A stretch of DNA of 64,000 bases from Methanosarcina barkeri 3 (GCF_000970305.1 NZ_CP009517.1:4340001-4404000); one strand, 5' to 3'. Positions 28,073 to 38,331 are shown, numbered from the stretch's first letter. Notes: generated by a model from the letters alone, not told the origin. Program-made: numbers and translations.

Positions 28073-28351
28073 TTACTTTGCGAAAATTATCTTGAAGCCT
28101 GCAAAGAGAAAACTAGCAATAAAGCATATTACAAGAGGATAAATTCCCATATCCATTGAATCCACAGAAAACTCATCTTCTTCTCTGGAAGCCAGCAACA
28201 TCTCCTTCATACCCACAAGAGCAATTAGTCCCGCAACCGTTACTCGATAATATACAGGGATTCCAAAATCCGTTGAAAGAAAGCAGATTCCTAAATATGG
28301 AAGAGAATTCCCCGCTGTAAACTCTGTACCCAGGCCAAGTATTGAAAACAT
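28073..28351 (-). CDS. Small membrane protein, paralog of 53981-54244
   Basis: 92 residues from the ATG at 28351, which follows GGGGAT; the frame is open to a GTG at 28384. It has about three hydrophobic segments: GNSLPYLGICFLSTDFGI, VTVAGLIALVGMKEMLLAS, and MGIYPLVICFIASFLFAGFK. It aligns with the 87-residue protein at 53981: both share a GIP turn, an AS after the middle span, an S..MGI.PL motif and a final F-K. I know no named family. It sits alone before ugd. Function unknown. Confidence 0.6.
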   Translation of the reverse strand: MFSILGLGTEFTAGNSLPYLGICFLSTDFGIPVYYRVTVAGLIALVGMKEMLLASREEDEFSVDSMDMGIYPLVICFIASFLFAGFKIIFAK

Positions 28352-28581
28352 TATAAAATCCCCAAAATTTCTGTAAGGAATCACTAAACATGTATCAAAT
28401 CCTAACTATACAAGGTATAACCTTTAAACTATATAACATGTGAAGAATTATTTGGAACTTTGCACCAAAAACCATATAGATTGACAATTTTTAGAATGAA
28501 CCTGTAAAAGAGTTCCTATCAAAAAATAAATAAGAATTGGAATTGATTACTCTCCAATTCTCAATAAAGAGGTTCAAATTT

Positions 28582-29865
28582 ATGAAAATTTCCGTTATAG
28601 GGTCAGGATATGTGGGCTCGGTCACGGCCGCATGTTTTGCAGAAGTCGGGCATGAAGTAGTCTGCGTAGATGTCGACAAGAAAAAGATGGATCAGATAAA
28701 CGCAGGCATTTCTCCGATATATGAAGAAGGACTTGGAGAGCTTTTGCAAAAGTATGCCGGAAAAAGTCTCACTGCAACCACTGACTATGAATATGCGATC
28801 ATGAATACGGACATTTCCTTTATCTGTGTAGGAACTCCTTCTGCAGAAGATGGAAGCATAGACCTTTCAATCGTTCGTGCAGCAACAGCAAGTATAGGGG
28901 CAGTACTGGCAAAGAAAGAGGGATACCATGTAGTAGTCGTTAAAAGCACAGTTGTGCCCGAGACAACTGAAAAATTTGTCCTTCCTATTCTTGAAGAAAT
29001 TTCAGGAAAAATAGCCGGAAAAGATTTTGGAGTTGCAATGAACCCCGAGTTCCTTAGAGAAGGAAAAGCCGTCTACGACTTTATGCATCCTGATAAAATA
29101 GTTGTTGGAGCAATTGACAAGAAATCTGGAGATCTTGTCTCGGAACTTTACCGGACCTTTAAATGTGAGGTCACCCGCACGAGTCTATCAACAGCAGAAA
29201 TGATTAAATATGCAAATAACTCCCTTCTGGCAACCAAAATATCCTTTGCTAATGAAATTGGTAATATTTGCAAAAGATTAAATGTTGATACCTACGAGGT
29301 TATGGAAGCTGTAGGTAAGGACTCCAGGATATCTCCAAAGTTTTTGAATTCTGGAGCAGGATTTGGAGGGTCCTGTTTTCCAAAAGATGTAAAAGCACTT
29401 ATAGGTAAGGCAAAAGAAATAGGATATTCTCCAGATCTTCTAGAATCGGTAATTGCAGTAAACGAAAAACAGCCAATTCTTATGACTGAAATACTCCAGA
29501 AAAAAATAGGAAGCCTTACAGGCAAAAAGATTGCAGTCCTTGGGCTTGCATTTAAGAACGATACGGATGATATAAGGGAGTCCAGAGCTATCCCTGTCAT
29601 TGCTGAACTTCTAAGATTAGGAGCAGAGGTTTCGGCATACGATCCAATGGCAACCGAGAATATGAAGCGAATCTTTCCAACAATTGAATACTCCGAGAAA
29701 GCTAAAGACGCTCTTAAAAGTGCTGATGCTTGCCTTGTAATGACAGAATGGGATGAGTTCAATAAACTTGACTCTGAATTTGAAGGCATGAAGGAAAAGA
29801 TAGTAATTGATGGAAGACGGATAGTTAAAGCGAAAAATATAGATTGTGAGGGACTCTGCTGGTAA
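28582..29865 (+). CDS. ugd: UDP-glucose 6-dehydrogenase
   Basis: About 427 residues; oxidises UDP-glucose to UDP-glucuronate with two NAD+. The Rossmann start is MKISVIGSGYVGSVTAACFA, with a second-strand VCVDVDKKK acidic residue for NAD. Later FICVGTPSAEDGSID, VVVVKSTVVPETTEKF, the NPEFLREGKA segment, and GFGGSCFPKDVKAL with the catalytic cysteine near residue 258. The C-terminal domain has IAVLGLAFKNDTDDIRESRA. The ATG at 28582 follows GAGGT; the frame is open to 28537. UDP-GlcA is a direct precursor of glucuronate-containing polymers such as methanochondroitin. Convergent with galU-like gene. Confidence 0.95.
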   Translation: MKISVIGSGYVGSVTAACFAEVGHEVVCVDVDKKKMDQINAGISPIYEEGLGELLQKYAGKSLTATTDYEYAIMNTDISFICVGTPSAEDGSIDLSIVRAATASIGAVLAKKEGYHVVVVKSTVVPETTEKFVLPILEEISGKIAGKDFGVAMNPEFLREGKAVYDFMHPDKIVVGAIDKKSGDLVSELYRTFKCEVTRTSLSTAEMIKYANNSLLATKISFANEIGNICKRLNVDTYEVMEAVGKDSRISPKFLNSGAGFGGSCFPKDVKALIGKAKEIGYSPDLLESVIAVNEKQPILMTEILQKKIGSLTGKKIAVLGLAFKNDTDDIRESRAIPVIAELLRLGAEVSAYDPMATENMKRIFPTIEYSEKAKDALKSADACLVMTEWDEFNKLDSEFEGMKEKIVIDGRRIVKAKNIDCEGLCW

Positions 29866-29934
29866 AACCGGCAGAAATTATTTCCTTTTTTACACAAATT
29901 TATATATTTTAGCTTTACTGACCTTCAACTGCCT

Positions 29935-30831
29935 TTATAAGTCTGATTTGTCTGAAGGTTCCTCTACCGCGACTAGAATTTCTCTTAAGTACTCAAGTAC
30001 GTTTTCTCTAAGATTTTCATTCTCAAGAGCAAAATCTACTATTGATTTCACGTACCCCAACCTGTCTCCTGTATCGAATCTTTTTCCTTTGAACCTGCAT
30101 GCGTAGATCATTTGCGACCTGTTAAGAACCCGAATCCCATCAGTTAGCTGGATTTCATTTCCTACTCCTGTTCCGGCTTCTTTTATACAGTCAAATATTT
30201 CAGGAGTGAAAACATAGCGACCTATTGCTCCCAGATTGGAGGGAGCATTTTCAGGTGACGGTTTTTCGACAATGTCCTCAAGTACGTAGAGGGAATTATT
30301 AAGAGGCTTACCCTTTATAATTCCGTAGCTACTTAATTTTTCACGAGGAACTTCTTCCACTGCAAGCGTGGATCTCCCATATTTTTCAAAATTATCTATG
30401 AGCTGGGCAGTGCAGGGCTTGTCATTCACAATAATATCGTCTCCTAGAAGCACGGCGAAAGGTTCGTCCCCAATATGGTTTTCTGCCCTGAGAACCGCAT
30501 CTCCGAGCCCGTTAGGCTCTTTCTGGCGGATGTAGTGAATATCAACAAGGGAAGAAACGTCCCGGACAAGTTTTAGAAGTTCACTGTCATGTTTTTTCGC
30601 AAGATGCATTTCGAGTTCAGGAGAATCGTCGAAATAGTCCTCAATTGCTCGTTTCCCCCTGCCTGTAATAATGATTATATCTTCAATTCCCGAGGCAATA
30701 GCTTCCTCTACAACATACTGGATCACAGGTGTATCAATAATGGGAAGCATCTCTTTTGGCATTGATTTGGTGGCAGGTAGGAAACGGGTCCCAAGGCCAG
30801 CTGCTGGAATAAGCGCTTTTTTAACGGTCAA
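29935..30831 (-). CDS. galU: UTP-glucose-1-phosphate uridylyltransferase
   Basis: 298 residues; makes UDP-glucose from UTP and glucose-1-phosphate, feeding ugd and the epimerase. The N-terminus KALIPAAGLGTRFLPATKSM then PKEMLPI is the nucleotidyltransferase signature. Also IQYVVEEAIASGIEDIII, FAVLLGDDIIV (metal-binding Asp), GAIGRYVFTPEIFD and a C-terminal RFDTGDRLGYVKSIVDFAL are typical of bacterial-type GalU. The TTG start (30829-30831) is preceded by GGAGAG. Convergent with ugd and divergent from the epimerase gene. Confidence 0.94.
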   Translation of the reverse strand: MTVKKALIPAAGLGTRFLPATKSMPKEMLPIIDTPVIQYVVEEAIASGIEDIIIITGRGKRAIEDYFDDSPELEMHLAKKHDSELLKLVRDVSSLVDIHYIRQKEPNGLGDAVLRAENHIGDEPFAVLLGDDIIVNDKPCTAQLIDNFEKYGRSTLAVEEVPREKLSSYGIIKGKPLNNSLYVLEDIVEKPSPENAPSNLGAIGRYVFTPEIFDCIKEAGTGVGNEIQLTDGIRVLNRSQMIYACRFKGKRFDTGDRLGYVKSIVDFALENENLRENVLEYLREILVAVEEPSDKSDL

Positions 30832-31031
30832 AGTAAACTCTCCGGTAAAAGAATTCTGTGAGACGATTGTTCACATAGTTGGATTAAAAATACTTATTAA
30901 CCAGAGAATCTTTAATTTTCTCCGGTTGTTTACTCATCCCACCTATAGGGAAAGAAATAAAAGTATTTTCTGACCACTTTAAGACATAGTAGTAGAGTAT
31001 TAATCGAAAGAAAGACTATTTGGTATTTTCC

Positions 31032-31991
31032 ATGGCTGCAAAGAATAAAATACTTGTGACAGGGGGAGCCGGTTTTATAGGAAGCCACCTTGTAGACCGC
31101 CTTATAGAAAAGGGAGGCCAGGTCACTGTTTTTGATAATATGAGTTCAGGAAAAATGGAATTTATAGAAAAGCATCTTGAAAACCCGGACTTTACCCTGA
31201 TAAAAGGAGACCTGCTTAACCAGGAGGCGATAGAGAAAGCCTGTAAAGGTATTGATTTTATTTTTCATGTAGCTGCGAATCCTGATGTCAAGCTTGGAGC
31301 CTCCGATACAAGAATTCACCTAAATCAGAATATTATGGCAACCTATAATCTTCTGGAAGCAATGAGGAAAAACAATACTGAAAAAATTGCATTTACTTCC
31401 ACCTCGACAGTTTATGGGGAAGCGAGTATTATGCCTACTCCAGAAGATTACGGCCCTCTTATTCCTATATCTCTTTACGGTGCCTCAAAACTAGCCTGTG
31501 AAGCCTTGATTACTTCGTATTCTCATACTTTCGATATGCAGGCCTGGATATTTCGCTTCGCAAATATTGTAGGCCCACGTAGTACACATGGAATTACGGT
31601 TGATTTTGTAAAGAAACTACGAAAAAACTCTAATTTACTGGAAATCCTGGGTGATGGCAAGCAAGAAAAATCCTACCTCCACGTGTTAGAGTGTATTGAC
31701 GCAATATTGTTTGTAATTGAGAACAATAAAGAAAAAGTAAATATCTTTAATATCGGTTCCGAGGACACTATTAGTGTCATAGAGATAGGAAAGGCTGTTA
31801 TAGAAGAAATGGGTCTTTCTAATGTCAAATTTACCTATACCGGAGGAAATAGAGGCTGGAAAGGTGATGTGCCAAGGATGAGATTAGGGATTGAAAAAAT
31901 GAAGAACTTGGGCTGGAAGCCGGTCTATACATCGGAGAGAAGTATTAGAGAAACAGCAAGGGCATTACTTGATAAAAAGTTAGTAGAATAA
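31032..31991 (+). CDS. NAD-dependent UDP-sugar epimerase (GalE-like)
   Basis: 319 residues, extended SDR family. It begins ILVTGGAGFIGSHLVDRLIE with the NAD-binding GxxGxxG. Catalytic residues are seen as TSTSTVYGEA and YGASKLACEAL (YxxxK). The C-terminal half has RFANIVGPRSTHGITVDFV and VNIFNIGSEDTISV. Closest to UDP-glucose/UDP-GlcNAc 4-epimerases in archaeal polysaccharide clusters; either substrate is possible. With UDP-GlcNAc it would yield UDP-GalNAc, a building block of methanochondroitin. The ATG at 31032 is preferred; the frame opens at a TTG at 31020. There is no strong ribosome site. Confidence 0.88.
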   Translation: MAAKNKILVTGGAGFIGSHLVDRLIEKGGQVTVFDNMSSGKMEFIEKHLENPDFTLIKGDLLNQEAIEKACKGIDFIFHVAANPDVKLGASDTRIHLNQNIMATYNLLEAMRKNNTEKIAFTSTSTVYGEASIMPTPEDYGPLIPISLYGASKLACEALITSYSHTFDMQAWIFRFANIVGPRSTHGITVDFVKKLRKNSNLLEILGDGKQEKSYLHVLECIDAILFVIENNKEKVNIFNIGSEDTISVIEIGKAVIEEMGLSNVKFTYTGGNRGWKGDVPRMRLGIEKMKNLGWKPVYTSERSIRETARALLDKKLVE

Positions 31992-32050
31992 CTTATATTC
32001 CATTTTTCTTAAACAATTTTTTGTCAACAAGTATGAAAGTAAAGGTAAAT

Positions 32051-33519
32051 TTACTGCTTGACCTCGCTTTTGGCTCTGAATAAGTACCTTCGTATTAAAG
32101 AAAGTTCGTGGTCTGTGAATCCGCCTACTAAGAACATCATAACCAGATAAATAAGTACACCCATACCTGCAATCTCAAAGAGTTCAAAGATGCTTGAGAT
32201 AACGAAGTAGGAAACAAAGAGATACATAGTTATTGAGGACAGAACGCTTTTTACAATATCATGAAGATAAAAATCAAGTTTAAAATGTTTTAAGGAAATA
32301 TGCATACAAAGCACAGCCATTAAAAAGTAAGAGAATAAGGTTGAAAGTGAAGCTCCAACAATTCCAATGGAAGGTATCAGCAGAAGGTTGATCAATACAT
32401 TCGAAACTGCTGCAACAATATTGATGTAGGTCGTAGTCTTTGTTTCCTTGATAAGGAGCATTGTATTGACAAATATCTGGAAGATTCCTGCAGAAGACCG
32501 GAAAAAGCAATAATAGGAATTACAAACCAACCTGAAAGAAAATCATCAGTTGTAAGGATCCCAAGCAAAGGTTTCGCAAGAGCTGAGAGCCCGAAAACTG
32601 CAGGAATTGAGATAAGAAGGAAATATCTTAGAGAATGGGACATATAAATTCTTACTTCGTCTGTTTTATTCTCATCGAATAGTTTTGATAACTCGGGGAG
32701 AAGAATGAGCTGAAGAGAGCTTACAAAAAGCTGTATAAGACTGCCAATTGAACAGGCTGCCGAATATACGCCTACGCTTCTAAGACCGAGAAAATAAGTA
32801 ACCATATATCTGTCACTAGATTCCGTAATCCATCTAATAAGTGAATTGGGAGTTAGCGGTAGAGAAAATTGCAAGTACTCTTTTATGTAAGTAAACCGAG
32901 GGATTACGAATCCAATTTGTGACATAATCATCAGAAGAGAAATTAAAAAAATGGAACCCTGTACAAGTAGAGTAGCCGCAATTACGCCAAGAAGCCCATA
33001 CCCCATTTTAAGAAGAAAGAGAATAAAAAATAATTTTCCAAATGTTTCAAAAAGGGTTAAGTAAGAAAATGTCTGAATCTGTCTGAAAATCCTGAAATAA
33101 AAAAGAGATATTGACTCAATTACACTCAGGAGGATTAAAAGGGAACCTGCCTGAATAAAATAAGTTGCATGGGGGTCTTTAAAACCGAAGGTAGCAAGGG
33201 GCTCAGCAAACATATAGAGTAAAAATGAGGCAAACAGACCGGCTATAGTTACAAAAAAGAGAATGGAATATACTGCTTCCCTTATTATTTTTATTTCTGT
33301 TTCAGAGGATAAAAACCTGACAAAACCCATAGAGAGACCCATCAGTGCAAGAGGGGAGATGAGAGATACAGTGGTATTGATCTGAGCCCAGAGTCCGTAG
33401 TCGTATGTTCCAAGGGTTTTTGTGATTATCGGAAGTAAGAAGAAAGTTCCCAGACTTGTAAGTACCTGAACTGTCCCGATAAAACCAACATCCTTTGCAA
33501 ACTTTTGATATGACACCAT
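32051..33519 (-). pseudogene. Wzx-type flippase gene with a frameshift
   Basis: Two overlapping minus-strand frames together encode one flippase. The first (from 33519) runs MVSYQKFAKDVGFIGTVQVL through TTDDFLSGWFVIPIIAFSG; it then continues out of register (QCSLSRKQ...). The C-terminal part lies in the other frame as GIFQIFVNTMLLIKETK through FLVGGFTDHELSLIRRY, ending at 32051. The switch must fall near 32485-32497, around a CTGCAGGAATC sequence, where a one-base deletion or two-base insertion would restore a protein of about 490 residues. Span pattern is otherwise normal. It may be a true inactivating mutation, a programmed shift, or a sequencing error. Confidence 0.85.
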
Positions 33520-34299
33520 ATCACCTAAAAGAATCCGTTTTAAAGAATTTCCAATGAAAGAAGTCTTGAAAATAGTCTTACAAGAAAGTTTTTCTTACGA
33601 CTTGACCAGACTAACTATTCTAGCCCGAAATTTAAATCCTCGTGAATGCTGACCATTTTTTGGCTCAAGTTTTGATCTCTCAGTAGAAGTTTTATTTATA
33701 ACCTTATCATAAAAAATTTCATTCATGAAAAATACTTTAATTTTATTTCAAAAGCTTAGGTATATCTTTATTCATATTTAGTGTTAACTTTAAACTTGTT
33801 TAGGCTCATTTTTTTTAATAACAACCAAATTTTAGCTACCCCGAGTAAGAGATTTCTACAAGATAAAAGCCTTTGTGTTGGAATAAATTTTGTCAGAAGT
33901 TCAATGAATATCTAATTATGACTTCCTGAAAAATAGATAAAATAACTGAAATAAAAAGCATTAGGAATGCAAGTACCATAAGTTCTGAAATATCAGAAAA
34001 TCGAATTATAAATTTAAGCAACGTAGGCTGGATCCAAAAGAGATCCTGAGCTGGGAATAAAACTTTTACAGAGAAAGATAAATTTGATAAAGAAGAATAA
34101 TCTTGGGAGCAAAAATAAATAAGTTAATCCCGATTAGTAGGCCTAGAAATCATACTAACTTGCTTAAAATGATTCTCTGGATAATTTTTAAAATTTTATG
34201 TTTTTTTAGTAAATCTAAAAGAAAAAGTTCCAAAAACATCCGACAATAGAAGCTTGTTCCTGGGTCGGAAGTAATGGAAATCCTTGAGAATGCAAACTT
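33520..34299. other. Intergenic region, no gene seen
   Basis: About 780 bases of AT-rich sequence with no convincing frame. It lies between the frameshifted flippase and the first tandem disaggregatase-like gene. Confidence 0.5.
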
Positions 34300-37239
34300 T
34301 TACTTGTACACTAAACTCAGTTTTGGTACCTGACTAGTGTTTCCACAGTCAGCACTATAGAAGGCGATATAGTTACCATTTTCGTTGCGGGCTTTTAGAA
34401 GAAAACCTGTGTTTTCGTACTTACCACTGACATATTCTTTTACGAGATCGGTTACATTGAGCTCGTAGTACCTGTTATCCGGCAAGCTACTGGCTTTCAG
34501 GGTTAATGTAGCATATGGAGTACTGCCCCGGAAGACACCATTTTTATCGTACCAGTCTCCTCCGGCATTATTCCATGCAATATTTGCATTCTTTTTATTC
34601 CAGCTCACATACTCAGGGTTCCAGGAAGCAGGCCTGTAAACCTCGATAACAGTATCATTTGGTCGTGTACTGGAAGGATAATACCAGAAAAGAGAAAGAG
34701 TTGCACTATTTACCTCTGTGCCACTGGTATACTCACTTAAGTTAAATGACATAACAGCCCTATACTTTCCAACATCACTTAGTTCTCCCACATCGATAAA
34801 TGATGTATCAGAATAGACTCCTTCAGGTGAGGTTTCACGCAGACGGTTGTCTTTTGCACCAGTAATAGTTGCATTTACAGTTACCCTTTTCTTAATATTA
34901 AGCTTTGGTACCTGGCTTGTATTTCCGCAGTCAGCACTGTAGAAAGCGACATAGTTATCATTTTCATTGCGGGCTTTTAGAAGGAAACCTGTGTTTTCGT
35001 ACTTACCACTGACATATTCTTTTACGAGATCGGTTACATTGAGCTCGTAGTACCTGTTATCCGGCAAGCTACTGGCTTTCAGGGTTAATGTAGCATATGG
35101 AGTACTGCCCCGGAAGACACCATTTTTATCGTACCAGTCTCCTCCGGCATTATTCCATGCAATATTTGCATTCTTTTTATTCCAGCTCACATACTCAGAA
35201 TTCCAGGAAACAGGCCTGTAAACCTCGATAACAGTATCATTTGGTCGTGTACTGGAAGGATAATACCAGAAAAGAGAAAGAGTTGCACTGCTGATTTCAG
35301 TAGTATTGGTGTATTCACTTACGTTAAACCATACAAGGTCTCTGTATCTGCCAACACTGCTCATTCCTCCTACATCAAGAAATGTTTTATCCGGAAAGAC
35401 ATCCTCAGGAGATGCTTCACGTATGCGGTTATTGTATATCTCACCAGAGAGATTCAAAATGACACTTATTTTTGCAACTTCAGAATCATTGAGCTTACCA
35501 TCACTCACTTTAAAAGATATCGTGTAAACACCTTCCTGATCATTTACCGGCCTCCAATTAAAAAGCCCTGAATTTCCGTCAAAACTTGAACCTGCAGGAA
35601 GGCCTGAAGCTGAGTATGTAAGGCTGTCTCCATCCTTATCAGAAGCTTTTACTAGAATACTCAGTTTCTCTCCAGCTTTTACCGTAACCGCAGAAATAGG
35701 ATTCATTATAGGAGCATGATTTACCTCAGAAACCCCAGAAAGAGATGCATAGATCGTGTTTCCATATCTTCCTATATTGATTCTGTTTCCATTATCTTCA
35801 GGCTCATTAGAATAGTTCGAAGATGCATATCCGGCATCAATACAAGGAGAGCTAACTTTGTCCTTAACCCAGGTTTTCCCGTTCCAGCGACCTGAGACCG
35901 ACTGAAGATGATAGTCATGGTTTTTCGGATCTGCAAAAAGAGGGTCTACATAGATATCAGTTGTCGATTTGCAGTTTTTATAGTTACCTGCCGAGTTATT
36001 GTAAAGGCAGTTATTCTCCAGCACAAAAGAGTGTGTTTGAGGTAGATAATTCATAATTCCATATCCGGTCCCACTCGGAGAATTTGTGCGTATCCTGGTA
36101 TTTACAATTATGTTGTTACGGACAATTGTTGTGAATCCATCACCTGCTGGTACATAGGTTGGAGAATAACTATTGATATACATGTTGGCGATTGCAGCGT
36201 GATATATTCCGTCAAAAACATTGTTTTCAATGACAGTATCCTCGAATCCACCTGTTATTATGCCACCTACCCAGGTAATGCTAGGATTAGTGCCAGTGTC
36301 ATAGAAAACATTGTGATGAATATAGACATTTTTCGCCTTGTCTCTAGTAGCAGAAGAGCTATCATAGTTAAAAAGCCAGATGCCAGGACAATAAGTATTA
36401 TGGATAGTGTTATTGTAAATCTCTACATCGTCCATAACACCTGCAGACTTTTCGATCTGAATGCCTGGACCGCCTGCACTCCAGTGGTAGAAAGAATCAA
36501 TTAAGTTGTCATGGAATTTTACGTGGTTTGAGTTCCAGATTCTAAGACCGCTGTTAGTCCTGCAGGTTATTGTGTTATTCCAGGCTTCAACGTTCTGACA
36601 ATCAATTGCGAACAGACCGTCGTGTCCAAGCTTGTAGATAGTATTGTTATAAAACTTGACATTTTCTCCATACTTTATCCTCAGCCCGTCTCCATGACCA
36701 TCGTGCATATACATATTGTATACGGTTACGTTTTTGCAGTAAAGAAAGTACATTATATTATAATATCCATCACCCTTAGCAAACTCGGTGTTACCGTCAT
36801 GGTTCACATTAACCTCAAAACCCCTTATTACAATATTATTATTCCCGGAATTGCTCATCTGCTTGATCAAAGGTTTCATTGGAACCCAGCCTGCATGATC
36901 AACAAGTTTGATAACAGCATTTGAATCCCCTTCAAGAATAGTATTGCTACCGATGAGAAGAGTATCATCAATAACATATGTAAAAGGACCTTTAAGGTGG
37001 ACAGTGGTATATCCGGAGTTATCGGCCACAAACTTAAGGGCCTGGTTTATCTGTACATGATCATCTTTTCCATCGCAGTTAAAATCTCCACTACCGTCTC
37101 CTGCTACATAAACAGTTGGTGCAGGACTCCGGCATAAAGCAGTAGGAACGTTTGCAAGAATAAGACAACTTACCAGGAAAAATATCCCTAATTCTCGTTT
37201 TAATACCGAGATTACCTGGGATTGATCACAACAGCGCAT
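34300..37239 (-). CDS. Disaggregatase-like secreted protein, full-length form
   Basis: About 979 residues from the ATG at 37239 (frame open to 37335). Order of parts: signal peptide (LGIFFLVSCLILANVPTALC); right-handed beta-helix with repeats such as MYMHDGHGDGLRI, YNNTIYKLGHDG and CRTNSGLRIWNSNH; a disaggregatase-associated segment ending SPCIDAG and NIGRYGNTIYAS; a cadherin/He_PIG-like Ig domain (YTISFKVSDGKLNDSE); and two copies of the DNRLRE/disaggregatase repeat (YYELNVTDLVKEYVSG). In Methanosarcina such proteins dissolve cell aggregates by cutting methanochondroitin. At the paralogs' ATG this gene has GTA, so its true start is unclear. It is downstream of two shorter copies. Confidence 0.88.
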   Translation of the reverse strand: MRCCDQSQVISVLKRELGIFFLVSCLILANVPTALCRSPAPTVYVAGDGSGDFNCDGKDDHVQINQALKFVADNSGYTTVHLKGPFTYVIDDTLLIGSNTILEGDSNAVIKLVDHAGWVPMKPLIKQMSNSGNNNIVIRGFEVNVNHDGNTEFAKGDGYYNIMYFLYCKNVTVYNMYMHDGHGDGLRIKYGENVKFYNNTIYKLGHDGLFAIDCQNVEAWNNTITCRTNSGLRIWNSNHVKFHDNLIDSFYHWSAGGPGIQIEKSAGVMDDVEIYNNTIHNTYCPGIWLFNYDSSSATRDKAKNVYIHHNVFYDTGTNPSITWVGGIITGGFEDTVIENNVFDGIYHAAIANMYINSYSPTYVPAGDGFTTIVRNNIIVNTRIRTNSPSGTGYGIMNYLPQTHSFVLENNCLYNNSAGNYKNCKSTTDIYVDPLFADPKNHDYHLQSVSGRWNGKTWVKDKVSSPCIDAGYASSNYSNEPEDNGNRINIGRYGNTIYASLSGVSEVNHAPIMNPISAVTVKAGEKLSILVKASDKDGDSLTYSASGLPAGSSFDGNSGLFNWRPVNDQEGVYTISFKVSDGKLNDSEVAKISVILNLSGEIYNNRIREASPEDVFPDKTFLDVGGMSSVGRYRDLVWFNVSEYTNTTEISSATLSLFWYYPSSTRPNDTVIEVYRPVSWNSEYVSWNKKNANIAWNNAGGDWYDKNGVFRGSTPYATLTLKASSLPDNRYYELNVTDLVKEYVSGKYENTGFLLKARNENDNYVAFYSADCGNTSQVPKLNIKKRVTVNATITGAKDNRLRETSPEGVYSDTSFIDVGELSDVGKYRAVMSFNLSEYTSGTEVNSATLSLFWYYPSSTRPNDTVIEVYRPASWNPEYVSWNKKNANIAWNNAGGDWYDKNGVFRGSTPYATLTLKASSLPDNRYYELNVTDLVKEYVSGKYENTGFLLKARNENGNYIAFYSADCGNTSQVPKLSLVYK
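34386..35288 (-). repeat. Two near-identical DNRLRE-domain repeats, 582-bp spacing
   Basis: Within the gene, about 320 bases at 34386-34706 recur at 34968-35288, offset by 582 bases (194 codons), with only a few differences. The flanking parts of each unit (for example NRLRETSPEGVYSDTSFIDV against NRIREASPEDVFPDKTFLDV) differ much more, which suggests recent gene conversion between the two domain copies. Confidence 0.85.
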
Positions 37240-37360
37240 ATTTTTGATTTTCATAGGTAGATATTCAAGTGGTGACGTATCAATATCCCCGTAAAATTTA
37301 TTATTATTTGCCAAAAGTTTACTTAAATCTAACATTTTATTTCTCGTAGACTAGACAGAA

Positions 37361-37620
37361 TTTTTCAGGTAGTATTCACTCTCCGACGTTAAAGGCTATA
37401 GAAAAGTTCTGGAGAGTTTATTCATGGCAAATGCTACTGAATCCAATAAAATGTAATAAATTAGTGACTCTGAATAAATCTCCCTGATATTCAGGCCAAT
37501 TCCTCGAACTCACCTAATTCCCCCCTGAAACATAGTGAATAAGCTGAGATTAGCCTTCAATTAAATTTCTATAGTCAACACTGTAAACTATATCTTGATG
37601 TTATAAAAGTATTTGTGCAA
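37361..37620 (-). promoter_or_regulatory. Leader and promoter region shared by two disaggregatase paralogs
   Basis: This block is similar over its length to 40491-40750, which lies upstream of the next paralog. Shared segments include CACTCTCCGAC, AAGGCTATAGAAA, AGGCCAAT, AGTGAATAA and TTAAATTTCTATAGTC. At the far end is a TATA-like box (TTATAAAAG, 37601-37609; minus-strand CTTTTATAA). This would give a conserved leader of a few hundred bases. No other gene is seen in 37336-38331. Confidence 0.65.
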
Positions 37621-38129
37621 ACTATATAAATATTTAAGGAGTTGCATAGTGTTAGAAAGAACAAATAAGTCTTTAAGATGAAAAAACCAAGATTAGAATA
37701 TGATTTATTAAAACTACTAAACAAATAAATTTGTTGAGTAAGATCAAGATTCTCGATTTTAATAGGATGCTCTCTTTTGATAATATAGTAACATAGCTTT
37801 GGCAAAGTCAACTTTTTGTTTTACCTTAAAAGAGAGAATTATACATTTTAAAAGGCAGTTTTAAATTGTCAAATATCAAAAATGTATAGATTAAGACTCC
37901 ATAAAGGATAGAAAATTGCCAGGAAATACCCGGAAAATAGAAAAGATTATAGAAGTAAGAAAGGAGTGTAGAAGTTAGGCATAACCCTCTAACATATCAT
38001 AAGAGTACTGTCAGATTATGTTACTCCAATATCATTCTTGCAATTCCGTTATAGCTACGTTTTCAAAATATTCCGACCAGTTTTCCCAAAAAGCGCTTGT
38101 TTTATCCAGTGCATTGGTCCCATAATTTC

Positions 38130-38217
38130 AATAAACCACGGATAAACACAGATGAACGCAGACAGTTCAATTTGTATTTATCCTTGTTCATCTGTAGTTT
38201 ATCGTGGGAAGTTTATT
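38130..38217. repeat. Imperfect inverted repeat of about 30-bp arms
   Basis: The left arm (38130-38160: AATAAACCACGGATAAACAC then AGATGAACGCA) pairs with the right arm (38185-38217: TGTTCATCTGTAGTTTATCG then TGGGAAGTTTATT). The loop is about 24 bases. The ACCACGGATAAACACAGATG sequence is of a type I associate with repeated intergenic elements of Methanosarcina genomes. It lies just after the 669-residue paralog's neighbour region, between genes. Confidence 0.7.
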
Positions 38218-38331
38218 GATCAGCGTCAATTTTAAGGTTCAGTCCTATTTCCATAATTTGGAACCGATGCACTAGAGCTAGTTTTACCACAAGCTGCGAG
38301 TTTTTTGAGTATACTAGAGCTTATTAAGCAT

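Noticed and set aside
36199-36924. Plus-strand frames opposite the disaggregatase genes, repeated at 39376-40059 and 41982-42593
   Set aside because: Their recurrence only reflects duplication of the beta-helix genes on the minus strand.
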